A stretch of DNA of 31,616 nucleotides from Elusimicrobiota bacterium. GTDB lineage: Bacteria; Elusimicrobiota; Elusimicrobia; FEN-1173. The translations under genes were made by a program, and so were the position numbers. Numbering within the stretch: position 1 is the first letter of the stretch; each line of letters starts with the position of its first letter. The stretch lies in assembly GCA_016714745.1 (NCBI GenBank), contig JADKCG010000025.1, positions 1-31,616 of the forward strand. Direction: 5' to 3'. The notes under the pieces were generated by a model, which saw nothing but the letters and a program-made list of their open reading frames with translations, ran no database searches and was not told the origin of the DNA. Below, piece after piece: positions 1-9,700 of the stretch.

Positions 1-236
1 GCCATAAACAGTCGGTGTTCGCTGGAGACGCCCTCTTTACCAGCCGCCTCATTAAAATCATTTCTGTTAATCCAACCTACCTTTCCAAGGCCTGGGAGCT
101 TTTCAAAAAATTTAAAGATAAAAAGTTTAGCTTCACAGATGTGACGTCCTTCGTGATCATGAAAGACATGGGCCTTCGGAGAGCCTTTTCTTTCGATAAC
201 GATTTTATTCAAGCTGGATTTGAAGTTTTTCAGTAA
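1..236 (+). CDS. PIN-domain protein (VapC-like), 3' end only
   Basis: The frame is open from the left edge and ends in TAA at 234-236. A GTG lies at 15, but codons before it (H-K-Q-S) are open, so the gene very probably starts outside the window. The C-terminal part FSFTDVTSFVIMKDMG followed by AFSFDNDF matches the last two conserved blocks of PIN-domain nucleases: the (S/T)D acidic position and the late D.DF motif. PIN proteins of this type are usually Mg-dependent RNases, often toxins of VapBC modules; the antitoxin partner, if any, would be upstream and is not visible. It converges on the exonuclease III gene with only six bases between the two stop codons. Confidence 0.7.
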   Translation, partial: HKQSVFAGDALFTSRLIKIISVNPTYLSKAWELFKKFKDKKFSFTDVTSFVIMKDMGLRRAFSFDNDFIQAGFEVFQ

Positions 237-238
237 AA

Positions 239-252
239 CGGGCTATCGCCCG
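239..252 (-). terminator. Short GC hairpin followed by T4, downstream of xth
   Basis: CGGGC (239-243) and GCCCG (248-252) form a 5-bp stem with a 4-nt loop. Read on the minus strand the stem is followed directly by TTTT (235-238), the layout of a small intrinsic terminator. It overlaps the xth stop codon and lies between two convergent genes. The stem is short, so activity is uncertain. Confidence 0.45.
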
Positions 253-1012
253 AATTCAGCGACGAGGAAAGTGTGGTCGGAAGGTTTTTCCCAGCCCCGG
301 GGGGCTTTGTCGATCCAGATTTTTTGGAGCCGTTGAACGGCAGGAGGGGTGCCGAGCATCAGATCAATGCGCCAGCCGCGGTTGCGGGGGAAATTGGTGG
401 GGATCATGTAGTCCCAATAGGTGTAATGGCCGGGGCCCTTTTCTTTTTCGCGGAAAAGGTCCGTCCACAAATCCCCCCGCGCGGCTTCGTAGGCCGCCCG
501 GGCTTTCGGATGAAAACAAACATGCTCGGCGTTTCGGACGGGATCATTCAGGTCGATTTTCGTTGGGGCCACGTTCAAATCGCCCATCCACAGGGCGGGC
601 GTTTTAGCGGAAACATTCTTGGCAAAAAGATTTTCAGCCCCGCGTAAAATTTAAGTTTGTTTTGGAATTTTGGTGAATCGGGTTCAAACCCCTGAGGCAC
701 GTAGGTGTTGATGAAAAACCAATCCCCCAGCCGTGCCGTGATCGTCCGCGCTTCCCCAGACCCGGACGGGTCCCAGGACACATCGACATCGGTCAACGGT
801 TCTTTGGAAACGAACGCCACTCCGTTGTACGATTTTTGTCCGCGAAACACCACCCGCCACCCCGCCGACTCAAAATCTGCCCGAGGGAACTGGTCGTCCA
901 TCACTTTTGTTTCCTGCAACGCCAACACGTCCGGCTTTTCCGCCTCCAACCATTTGAAAATAACCGGCAACCGAGACCGAACAGAGTTCGCATTAAATGT
1001 GGCGATTTTCAT
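243..1012 (-). CDS. xth: Exodeoxyribonuclease III, split by a -1 frameshift
   Basis: This is an AP endonuclease / 3'-5' exonuclease of base-excision repair (EEP fold). The first frame (from ATG at 1012) shows NANSVRSRLP, the metal-binding LQETK and YNGVAF. The second frame resumes with MGDLNVAPTKIDL, then WRIDLML and the C-terminal SDHTFLVAEF with the catalytic DH pair. The two frames join cleanly if one A is added to the A4 run (T4 at 631-634 on the plus strand): the protein then reads LKNLFAKNVSAKTPALWMGD. Without that base the frame runs into a stop at 575. All catalytic motifs are otherwise intact, so this is either a sequence error or a very recent mutation. It lies 29 bp downstream of the ABC ATPase gene. 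Confidence 0.88.
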
Positions 1013-1041
1013 AAATCAATGCCAAAAGAGTCGCACTGAAA

Positions 1042-2200
1042 CTAAACCGCGAGGGGTTTTACGACGGGGGCCGGGGGAACAAAGGTTTTTAATTCCGGGT
1101 TCAGAAGGGCTTTTTTCGTTTCGGAATCAAAAAGGTGCATCCGCTCCAAATTAAAGACGAGGTCCATCTTTTTCCCTTCTTGGGCCTTCACATACGCCGG
1201 GACACGTGCCACGAGGTCCACAGACCCCGCCTTGAGATAAAGGAAAATTTCCGGGCCCAAAGGTTCCACGACATCCACCGTGGCCACAACACTGGACCCC
1301 GCCACGACCGGGTAGTTATAAAAAAGACGGTCATAAAGGTCTTCAGGACGGATGCCAAAAATTATTTTTTCCAGCGTGCGGCGCGACTTGTGCCACCAAA
1401 GACGCGGGCACATTGAGAGCAAAACTGGGACGCCGGAGCACAACCGTTTTGCCCACCAGTTCCACAGTCACTGAGAAAAAGTTCATGGGAGAGTTGCCGA
1501 TGAACCCCGCCACAAATTTATTGGCGGGACGTTCATAGAGAGTCAGCGGCGGATCCATCTGCTGAACTTCCCCATCTTTCATGAGACAAATGCGGTCGCC
1601 CATCGTCATGGCTTCTACCTGGTCATGGGTCACATAAATGATGGTGGTTTTAAGCCGTTGATGGAGTTTCACCAGTTCAAGGCGCATCTGAACACGCAAC
1701 TTCGCGTCGAGGTTTGAGAGAGGTTCATCAAAAAGGAACACCCGCGGCTTGCGAACAATGGCGCGCCCCACCGCCACACGCTGGCGCTGGCCCCCCGACA
1801 GTGCCCCGGGCTTCCTTTCAAGGTAAGACCCCAAATTCAAAATATCAGCGGCTTCTTTCACCCGCGCCTGGACCTCCGACCGAGGATAATGGCGCAGTTT
1901 CAATCCAAACGCCATGTTTTCATAAACGGTCATGTGGGGATACAGCGCGTAGTTTTGGAAAACCATGGCGATATCGCGGTCTTTGGGATGGATGTGATTG
2001 ACCACCCGACCATCAATCAAGATTTCGCCCGAAGAAATATCTTCAAGCCCCGCAATCATTCGGAGCGTCGTGGACTTGCCGCACCCGGAGGGCCCCACCA
2101 TAACGAAAAATTCCTTGTCGGGGATATCGAGATCAATCCCCCGAACAATCAGCTGATCGCCATAATATTTTGTGACTTTTTTTAGGACAACACGCGCCAT
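1042..2200 (-). CDS. Sugar ABC transporter ATPase (MalK/UgpC/MsmX type), split by a +1 frameshift
   Basis: This is a CUT1-type ATP-binding subunit that powers carbohydrate import at the inner membrane. Motifs in order are Walker A GPSGCGKST, Q-loop MVFQNYALYPHMT, signature LSGGQRQRVAVGRA, Walker B RVFLFDEPLSNLDAKLR and the H-loop YVTHDQVEAMT. A C-terminal TOBE-like regulatory part contains FGIRPEDLYD. The frame breaks at an A6 run (T6 at 1365-1370, plus strand); removing one A gives APHAGKIIFGIRPED, the expected family sequence. The ATG at 2200 is preferred over the TTG at 2221 because GAGGA lies 7 nt upstream. No permease or binding-protein gene is nearby, so it may be an orphan ATPase shared by several importers, as MsmX is in Bacillus. 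Confidence 0.9.
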
Positions 2201-2235
2201 AGATTCTTCCTCGCCCTTCAATAAATCAGAAGATC

Positions 2236-2264
2236 ATTATATCGCCAACCCATCCAAAAAGCAA
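2236..2264 (-). promoter_or_regulatory. Sigma-70-type promoter of the ABC ATPase gene
   Basis: On the minus strand a perfect TATAAT (2236-2241) lies 17 bp from TTGCTT (2259-2264), which matches three of six -35 positions. A start near 2229 would give a leader of about 29 nt with GAGGA (2208-2212) placed 7 nt before the ATG at 2200. Confidence 0.6.
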
Positions 2265-2268
2265 AGTT

Positions 2269-2296
2269 TTTCCGTCGGTTAGAGACCGCCCGGAAA
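2269..2296. promoter_or_regulatory. 28-bp imperfect palindrome between divergent promoters
   Basis: TTTCCG (2269-2274) pairs with CGGAAA (2291-2296), and inside it CGGT (2276-2279) pairs with ACCG (2285-2288) around a 5-nt loop. It sits at about -40 to -67 of the ABC promoter and 50 bp upstream of the promoter of the AAA ATPase gene. This is where an operator for a dimeric regulator would lie. No regulator gene is nearby, so the role is inferred from position only. Confidence 0.4.
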
Positions 2297-2347
2297 CAAT
2301 CTGTCTATTGGATGGGACAAAATATTATGTAAATTCACTTTTAAAAG

Positions 2348-2376
2348 TTGAAAATACATAAGTTATGGTGTAGAAT
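2348..2376 (+). promoter_or_regulatory. Sigma-70-type promoter giving a probable leaderless mRNA
   Basis: TTGAAA (2348-2353) and TAGAAT (2371-2376) are separated by exactly 17 bp. The usual start, 7 nt after the -10 box, falls at 2383, which is the A of the ATG of the AAA ATPase gene. No Shine-Dalgarno stretch at a usable distance was seen. Confidence 0.6.
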
Positions 2377-2382
2377 GGAAAC

Positions 2383-3603
2383 ATGTCGCACCGTTATCTT
2401 CCTCGAACCATGGAGCCCGCCTTAAGACGCGGAGCGACGGAATTCCCCGTCATCGTGTTGACAGGTCCCCGCCAAACAGGCAAGTCGACCCTCCTGAAAC
2501 ATTTGTTCCCAAACCGGTCCTTCGTCGACCTGGAAAACATCACCCAACGCTCAATGGCCAGGAAGGACCCGTTCCTTTTTTTGGAGAACCTCGGCCCGGG
2601 CGGTGGGATCATTGACGAAATCCAGTATGTCCCGGAATTGCTGTCGGCGATCAAGGAAGACGTCGATCGTTTTCGAGACAAACCTGGGCGATACATTCTC
2701 ACAGGATCGCAGGTCTTCCCCCTCATGCAAGGCCTTTCGCAATCTCTGGCCGGGCGGGCGGCGCTCTACGAGCTTCTTGGCTTGTCGTTGAAGGAACTGG
2801 GGTCCCTTAAACCTATGACAGTGACCGATGCCTTTCGCCAGATTCAACGGGGGTTTTATCCCGATCCCGCCGTTCACCATGTTTCTCCAAGCCGTTACTA
2901 CGCCGGGTACGTCGCGACTTATCTAGAAAAAGATGTTCGCCAGGTTCAGAATGTCCAGGACCTTTCCCTCTTTCAATCCTTCTTGGAATTAATGGCGGCG
3001 CGGGTGGGATCCCCCCTCAATTTGAACGAGGTGGCTCGCCTGGTGGGCGTCAGTTTCATGACAGCTCGCCGGTGGATCTCCATCTTGGAAACAACGCGGA
3101 TCCTCTACCTGGTCCGGCCTTACTCCAAAAATATTACCCGGAGGGTGGTAAAAAGTCCAAAACCCTATTTTACAGACACGGGTCTGTTGGCTCATCTCCT
3201 CAAATACCCCGATGGCCCCACCCTCCAGAACGGCCCCATGGCTGGAGCGCTGTTTGAAAACCTCATGGTGACCGAAGTATTGAAAGCAAAATTCAACACA
3301 GAGGCCCTGTTCAATCTCTATTTTTATCGGGATTCTAACAATAACGAAATCGATTTGGTCATTGAAACGGCGCGTCAAACTTTATTGGTCGAATTCAAGA
3401 TGGGAAAAACCCTGAGGACTGAATTCGCTGAGGTTTTCAGTCGATGGCACGGACCGGAAGTGGGGCGACAGGGTTTCGTCGTGAGCTTTTCTGAGCAGAA
3501 AACCGCGCTCTCACGCCAGTGTCGATCGATCCCGTGGTGGGATTTCCTATCCAACCTGAACCATCTCCTGAAATCGGAAGTCCCAACCCCTCTGGAGCAT
3601 TAA
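2383..3603 (+). CDS. AAA ATPase with DUF4143 (COG1373 family)
   Basis: A 406-aa protein. The N-terminal half is an AAA_14-type P-loop domain with Walker A GPRQTGKST (residues about 28-36), Walker B-like GGIIDEIQYVPELL and the sensor-like LTGSQVFPLMQ. A DUF4143 part follows, with a winged-helix-like stretch (LNEVARLVGVSFMTARRWI). Near the C-terminus, NNEIDLVIE and LVEFKMGK look like the acidic-plus-K core of PD-(D/E)XK nuclease folds. Length and domain order match the family, which is widespread, often multicopy in environmental genomes, and has no established function. It is transcribed alone, divergently from the ABC ATPase gene and convergently with the giant gene. Confidence 0.88.
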   Translation: MSHRYLPRTMEPALRRGATEFPVIVLTGPRQTGKSTLLKHLFPNRSFVDLENITQRSMARKDPFLFLENLGPGGGIIDEIQYVPELLSAIKEDVDRFRDKPGRYILTGSQVFPLMQGLSQSLAGRAALYELLGLSLKELGSLKPMTVTDAFRQIQRGFYPDPAVHHVSPSRYYAGYVATYLEKDVRQVQNVQDLSLFQSFLELMAARVGSPLNLNEVARLVGVSFMTARRWISILETTRILYLVRPYSKNITRRVVKSPKPYFTDTGLLAHLLKYPDGPTLQNGPMAGALFENLMVTEVLKAKFNTEALFNLYFYRDSNNNEIDLVIETARQTLLVEFKMGKTLRTEFAEVFSRWHGPEVGRQGFVVSFSEQKTALSRQCRSIPWWDFLSNLNHLLKSEVPTPLEH

Positions 3604-3701
3604 CCCAAAAAAACGTAACTACCCACGTCATTCCGGCATGGGGTTGGCCGGCCCTCTTGGAATTGACCATCCCCTAGAAGGTTCCTCTGTCACCGAAACG
3701 A

Positions 3702-3736
3702 AAGACTGTCGGGCGCGCCACCAGCCCGGCGGTCTT
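3702..3736. terminator. Possible bidirectional terminator between convergent genes
   Basis: AAGAC (3702-3706) pairs with GTCTT (3732-3736) and CGGGC (3710-3714) pairs with GCCCG (3724-3728), with a 3x3 internal loop and a 9-nt loop. On the plus strand a TTTT follows 4 nt later; on the minus strand the hairpin is followed by a T-rich stretch. It lies between the stop codons of the AAA ATPase (3603) and the giant gene (3759). The internal loop makes it a weak candidate. Nothing else was found in 3604-3758. Confidence 0.4.
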
Positions 3737-3758
3737 CCTGTTTTCCCCTTCCGCTCTC

Positions 3759-6700
3759 TTACGCGTTATCGTCCGTGGCGCGCATGGCGTTTAAGCGCTC
3801 GAGAACCTCGCCCAGAACTTTTTCAAGCGGGATGATGCGCGCCAGTTCCGACTCGGCCCAGCTCTCTGGGGTGCCGGTGAAACAGGCGAGACCGGTCACT
3901 TGGCGATTCTGGTTCTTTATCGCATTAAAGAGCGCCTCAGAGTTAATTAACTCTCCATTAAACGACAACGCGTTACGCAATCGAACGTTGATTTTGGCTT
4001 TGCCGAGTTGGGCCAAGACCGACGGATAGTTTATCTGAACATAGGCTCGAACCGCACTCAACACCGTTTCGGGGTTCGTCACACTCGACTCTGAACTGAC
4101 AAGTTCGATGGGCATGACGGCTCGCCCAGCGGCCTCCGCACGAGCGTTGGCCATAAGCGTCGCCACGAACTGTTCCAAGACAGCGTTTTCTCCCATCCCT
4201 TCCCTCTCGGCGGAACCGATATGGAAGACAGGGACCTCGTTTTCCCGAACACCAACCGCTTCCTGAGCAAAGGTCGCCCCTAAGCGGAACGCCGAGGCAA
4301 ACCCCTCCGCGTTCATGTGGACCCCTACCTCCGCCGAACGGGACGCCACTGTCAAATAAGCCACTTCCAGCAGTGAAACCGTCGAAGCCGAGGCGCCTGA
4401 CCGTCCGGTCTGATACCCCAAAGCAAACGCAAAATTCCGAACCGCCTCTTTGAATTTCTGTCGCTTCACCCCCGGGGCCAGCATCTGTCCAAGATGGACA
4501 GAAGGATCCGTCACCACACCAAACCGTCCCCCCACATTCGAGCCCAAGGCGTCCAACGCTTCCGGAACTTCCCCAACCAATCGACGTTGAATGACCAAAG
4601 GATCGAACTCAGCCGAAACATTCAACGAACCCAGAGGGCGACCACCTATCACTTGCACAAGAAACGCCCTCAGATTCGCCCCTTCAACATTCTTCATAGA
4701 CAAAGCGCCAATCGATTCCGACACGCGAGTGGCCGCCTGAGTCTCTTGACCCTGTTGGGCCGCAACGATAGATCGTTTGTTAAGCGTCTTGTGGACGAAC
4801 TTAAAGAGGGGCCCTGCGAGGAACAAGGAAATCGGAAGAGCAACGAGAACATTTGAAAGGAGGGAAAGCTGAGAAAGGGAACTCAATCCATCGAAAAGAG
4901 CAAATCGGGCCAAATACTCCGCGAGGGGTGACAGCGAAAGCAAAAAGTCGAGCCCGACCGCGAAAAGACCGACTGCCACAGCGGCCACAGCCGCCCTGCC
5001 CAAGGAGGGAAGGAGGGCCTGTAACCCGGAGATCGGTTTAAGATCTTTATCGAAAGTTCCACCCAAATGCAGGAGCCCCCAAAGGATCCCGAACCCCGCC
5101 GCGAACACAGGTGACCACTGAAAGAATATAAGAACAGGAACAGTCATCCCCGCCAATGCCACCATCCAATAGGACTCCCAGGGAGCCTGGTCAATAACCA
5201 TCGTCTCTTTAGCCACTTCCCTGCCCATCAAACGGTTCCAAGATTTCCAAACCCATGCGATTGTGTTAGGCCCTTGCGTGGGCGCAGGCTCCGTAAGCGC
5301 CCGAGGGACCGTGAGAACGGGAGCATTAACCCTTGGGTCCCCCAAAGAACGGGTCAAAATTTGATCAAACGACATTCTTGCTTCAAATGGCTCAGCCCCC
5401 CGTGTGTATGCAACAATCTCCACTTTTTGAACCTTTTCGGAAGTGTAATTCCGAGCGAGAATGTCAGGAGAATAGCTATGGAACACGAAGGTCTGAATAG
5501 AATCTCGCCCCGTAGGAAGACGTTGAGCGCTAGCCCCTTGAGACTTTCTTTCAAGCTCAGGCGAATATAGATTTCCATCTTTAGGGAAACTGACTTGGTC
5601 GACTCGGACCTCAACTTTATTCTCTTCCGCCGTGGGCCATAAATCGCTCGCCACAGCCACAACCTGCCCGGTAAAATCCGATTGGGGAATTCTCAATTGC
5701 ACGACAACCGACCGGGGAGTTGGCCGACCGGCTGTGCTGGATTTCGCTTCGATGACAACAACTCGGGGGTTGAATTTTCCAGAGTCGCCAACCGTTTGAT
5801 TCAAAATGGGAATAGATTTCATTGGCAATCCTGGAAAAATCTTCTCAAACCGATCCGTTTGCCCCATAACGGCAAGAGCCTTTTGAACCGCCTGAACGAT
5901 TTCCTCGTAATTCCGGATTGCCTTCCGCGCCTCAATTGGGTTGTCCCAATTCGTTTTTTCGTTAAGGCCATCGGCATAGGTGCGAACGGCGAAAAGTGCG
6001 GTATCCAACATCCGTTTGGCTCTTTTCTCCATTTCTGGATCTCGGTTTTTCGATTCATGATACAAGCCGCTGGATTCTTCGATTTGGGCTATCACCCAAC
6101 CATGGAAAGTGTCAGGGTTCATCTGATAGGCCACAGAGAGCGCCCGAACCAAACTGGTCCAATTGGCCAGCGTGGGTTCCGTTGGAATCGTTACAATTTG
6201 TAATTTAACCTGCTCCACCCCAACGACCCGCTCAATTTGTGTGCGCCATTCGTGAACCGCTGTTAACCATGGAAGTGAAGCAAGAATAATAAAAGGCAAA
6301 ACTGTGTATTGTAAAATTGTTTTACTTGTGCCCGCCCACCATATTTGGAACCGCCGCCGGGGTGTGAGCTCCCACAAACTCAGGTCGCCCAGACCTTCGT
6401 CCCGCCCCCGGGTCCAGAAAGGTTCGTTGGCGCCGGGCTTGTAAAAACTGTTCACGGCCACACCGAAATTTCGCCAGGCACTGGGGTGAAGAAATGTAAA
6501 ATAAAAGTACATCTTCAAAGACCGTCCTGCTTGGACGGCAAAGTTTCGCATCTGAACCGACCCTTTAAAAGCAGGAATTTTCCCCATCAAATTCATCGAA
6601 GAAATAACGATCAGCGCCAACCCCAGAGCCAAAAGGGCCCCCGCCAACCATTGCGGATAATCCCACCCAAACCAGACCAGGATACCAGACAAAACCGAGG

Positions 6701-9700
6701 ACAATACTCCCGCCGAAAACGTTCTCCACCCGTACCTCAATCGCCCGAGAGCCATATCCTCCAACTCAATTTGGTCCTGGCGAAGTTTATCCATGATCTG
6801 ATTGCGGTTTTCTTCGTTTAAACCCATATCTTTGAGGAGAGGTTCGACCTCCTCAACAATTTGTCGCACCCTAGCAGTGTAGTCCTCCAGTTTTATCGGA
6901 TCGAGAGCATTATCGGGACTGGCAGTCAGTTCCCGCGCAATCGTCTGTAGCTGTGAGATAATAGTATTCAAACGCTCAAGATTGCTGCCCCGCTCCGTCG
7001 TCAGTAAAAATCCTTCAAGAATTCGACGGTTGAGCCCGCGGACTTTGGGAACGAATTGGCCCGTGGAAGTTTTCTCCACCGCCCGCAAAATGCCTAATAT
7101 TTCACCTTCTGTCCTTTTTTTAATATCTTCTTTCCCTGGAAGATCAAAAGGGGCGGCGTCCGGCATTCCAGTAGTGACGAACAGGAAGAGGAACGAATGA
7201 ACTCGGCTGGTGAACTTGGTCTGGACAGCGGCGCGGATGGATTCGTCGTCTCTCCAGGACGTGTAAAGAACCGTGACCAACGCCATGAGGTTCATGGCCA
7301 CCGGAGGATAGAGGAAAATAAAAATTCCCCAAAAAGTGGTGGGAACCACCGCCTCGATCAGCGGGAAAAAAGTTTGGATAAAAATCACCATCCTGCTGAT
7401 AAATCCAGTAAGCCCGGGACTGCCCAACCCCTCGACAATTTCCATAACCGGCCCCACATTAAAAAAGAATCCTAAAAAGTAGAGCAACGTGATGGTGACC
7501 AGGACACTGCTGGCCATCATCATGGGAACTGAAGCGGCTAAATGGGAAATTTGTTGGAACTTGTAATAGGCCTTAACCCGGCTGACGATGCCCCGCCAGA
7601 GACCCGGCCCACGGTCCGGGTTTAACCCAACCAATGGGTTCACGTAGAATTGCGTGTTGCGAATGATTCCGGCCCGGCCCAACCACCGGAAAATCACGAG
7701 CCCGACCAGGTAAGCAGCGATACCCCCAACGATAAAACCTGTTCCCATCCCCAATAATCCTTGGACCACGTTTGCCCTGTCGCCAATCAGGGCGAATCCC
7801 AACCCTGCACCCAGATATTGCCCAAAAAACATGAGGCCCACCGGCAAAAATCGAATAATGGCGAAAAAGGTTTGCTGAATGATCCACCGTTGTCGTTGAT
7901 TTAGCCATTTTGGCCCAAGCCGGGGGAGAGCGTCCTCGAGCACTTCCTTGTCTCGCCCCACGAGCCGGTGGGATGTCAAACCCAGGAACGCGCTCCGTCG
8001 GCCTCGCTCGGAATCCTCAATGATATTGAACTTGTCCCACACTCCGGTCGGAATGTAGCGATTCAAATACTTATAGAGGGATCGGGAAGATACCCAGGTG
8101 GCCCTGGCCTGCTCAAATTGAGAACGGAAGCGGGGAAGAACAAAAACTGAAAGAACAGCCAGGGGCAGGGGAATTAGAAGAAGAAGCCGAAGAAAGAGAG
8201 GCCGTTCGGTTTCTTCCTTTCGGTTCGCTTCTCGAACAGGCCATAACATCCGACTCAATCGAACGTAGGCGTGATCGTCCGTCCCCCCCAACAGTTCCCA
8301 CATGAAGGTATTGCCCGTTCCGCCCAAGAACATGAACCCAGAGGCGTCCTCCCCAATTTGGATGGTGTTGTGCCAGAACAAATAATCGATATGGCTCAGT
8401 TCGGAGAAACGGCGATCGGCGGCGTTCACTGGGACTTGGCGCAATTCGGTTTGTATAACATCCGGCATGTTTCGGATACGGAACACTTGGCGTCGGAAAT
8501 CCTTGAAGGTGGGAAAAACCTGGGCATATGCCCACAGTTCGTAAAGGGCGCGCTCTTCAGCAGTTAACCTTTCCGCACGGCGAACAGCGTCGACCCTAAC
8601 AGCTTCCGCCTCCGAGACTAGCCCGTTCGCCCGGAGATCACGCTCTCTTAAGAAGGCACTTTGCAAAACCTCAAAGGTGGCTGTCAGTTGCCTAGCGGAA
8701 ACAATAGCATCGATGGCTTGGCGGGATTGATGTAAATTGTTTTTTGCCCAATTTCGTCCCAAACCAGCCGCAGTGGCCAACCCCTGGAGCGTTTTTTTAT
8801 ACTCGTATTCCAGCGCGTTCGAATCCAAACGAATGCCCCACTGCTGGCTGTCCACAGACCACCGCTCGGCCGTCCGCCGACGATAAGCCCACCCGAAAAG
8901 AGAGATGACAAGGCCCCCCATCCCCAGCCATGACCCGGCCGAAACACCCGCCAAAATGATCGCGGGAGCGGCAAAAGCCGAACCAAAACCCATAAGAGCC
9001 GCCACCCCCCCCACCGCCACCAAAAACAGACTTGCCGGCCGCGACCAGGCAAGCCAGCGCCGGCGCGCCGCAAAATCTGGAGCCCTCTCCTCACTTTCAC
9101 GCCGGGCAAGCTGTTGATTAATCGTTCGTTCCCGCATGGCCCAGATGGCCATTTTATCGTCGATGACTTCTTTCAAGAACACATCTTCCATATCCACGAG
9201 GGTTTGGAAAAAGGGAAGACGACCGAGGAATTTCTTAAATCGGTAATTGAGCCGAAAAACCGCTTCCGCATTCATCATGGGTTTATGCCGTTGGTGGATG
9301 TTTCCTACCCCCAGGTTAGTCCCGTGGGCCGCGTGGTTACTGATGACGATCCGGTCGGCATATTCTTTTAGTCTCCCTTTCTCCATGGAATCCAAAACAC
9401 CATTTCGTCCTTCTTCGTCATTGTCGTCCAACGTAATATCCACTTGGATGCTGGGCCAAAGTTTTATAGCGCTGTCGAGGAGCGCGTACAGCCGCTCCTC
9501 CGAGGTGCCCCCAAAAGCAGTCTGCATCAGAATTATTTTTGGCCAAAGGGATTCGTGATCTTCTTTATTTTCTTTAAGTTCGACGACATCAGAGAATGAA
9601 AGAATGTTAATAATGTCCTCGTTGCTAAATTGACCCAATCTCCATTGATTTGCCTCAAAGTGGACGTTTAGAAAATCCTCAGGGCCGCGATTTTCGCCCA

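Noticed and set aside
7881..9450. Assignment of the synthase domain to GT84 (cyclic beta-1,2-glucan synthase)
   Set aside because: No GH94 partner domain and no GT84-type sequence around the motifs were recognised; the order and spacing of ED and QxxRW fit GT2 better.
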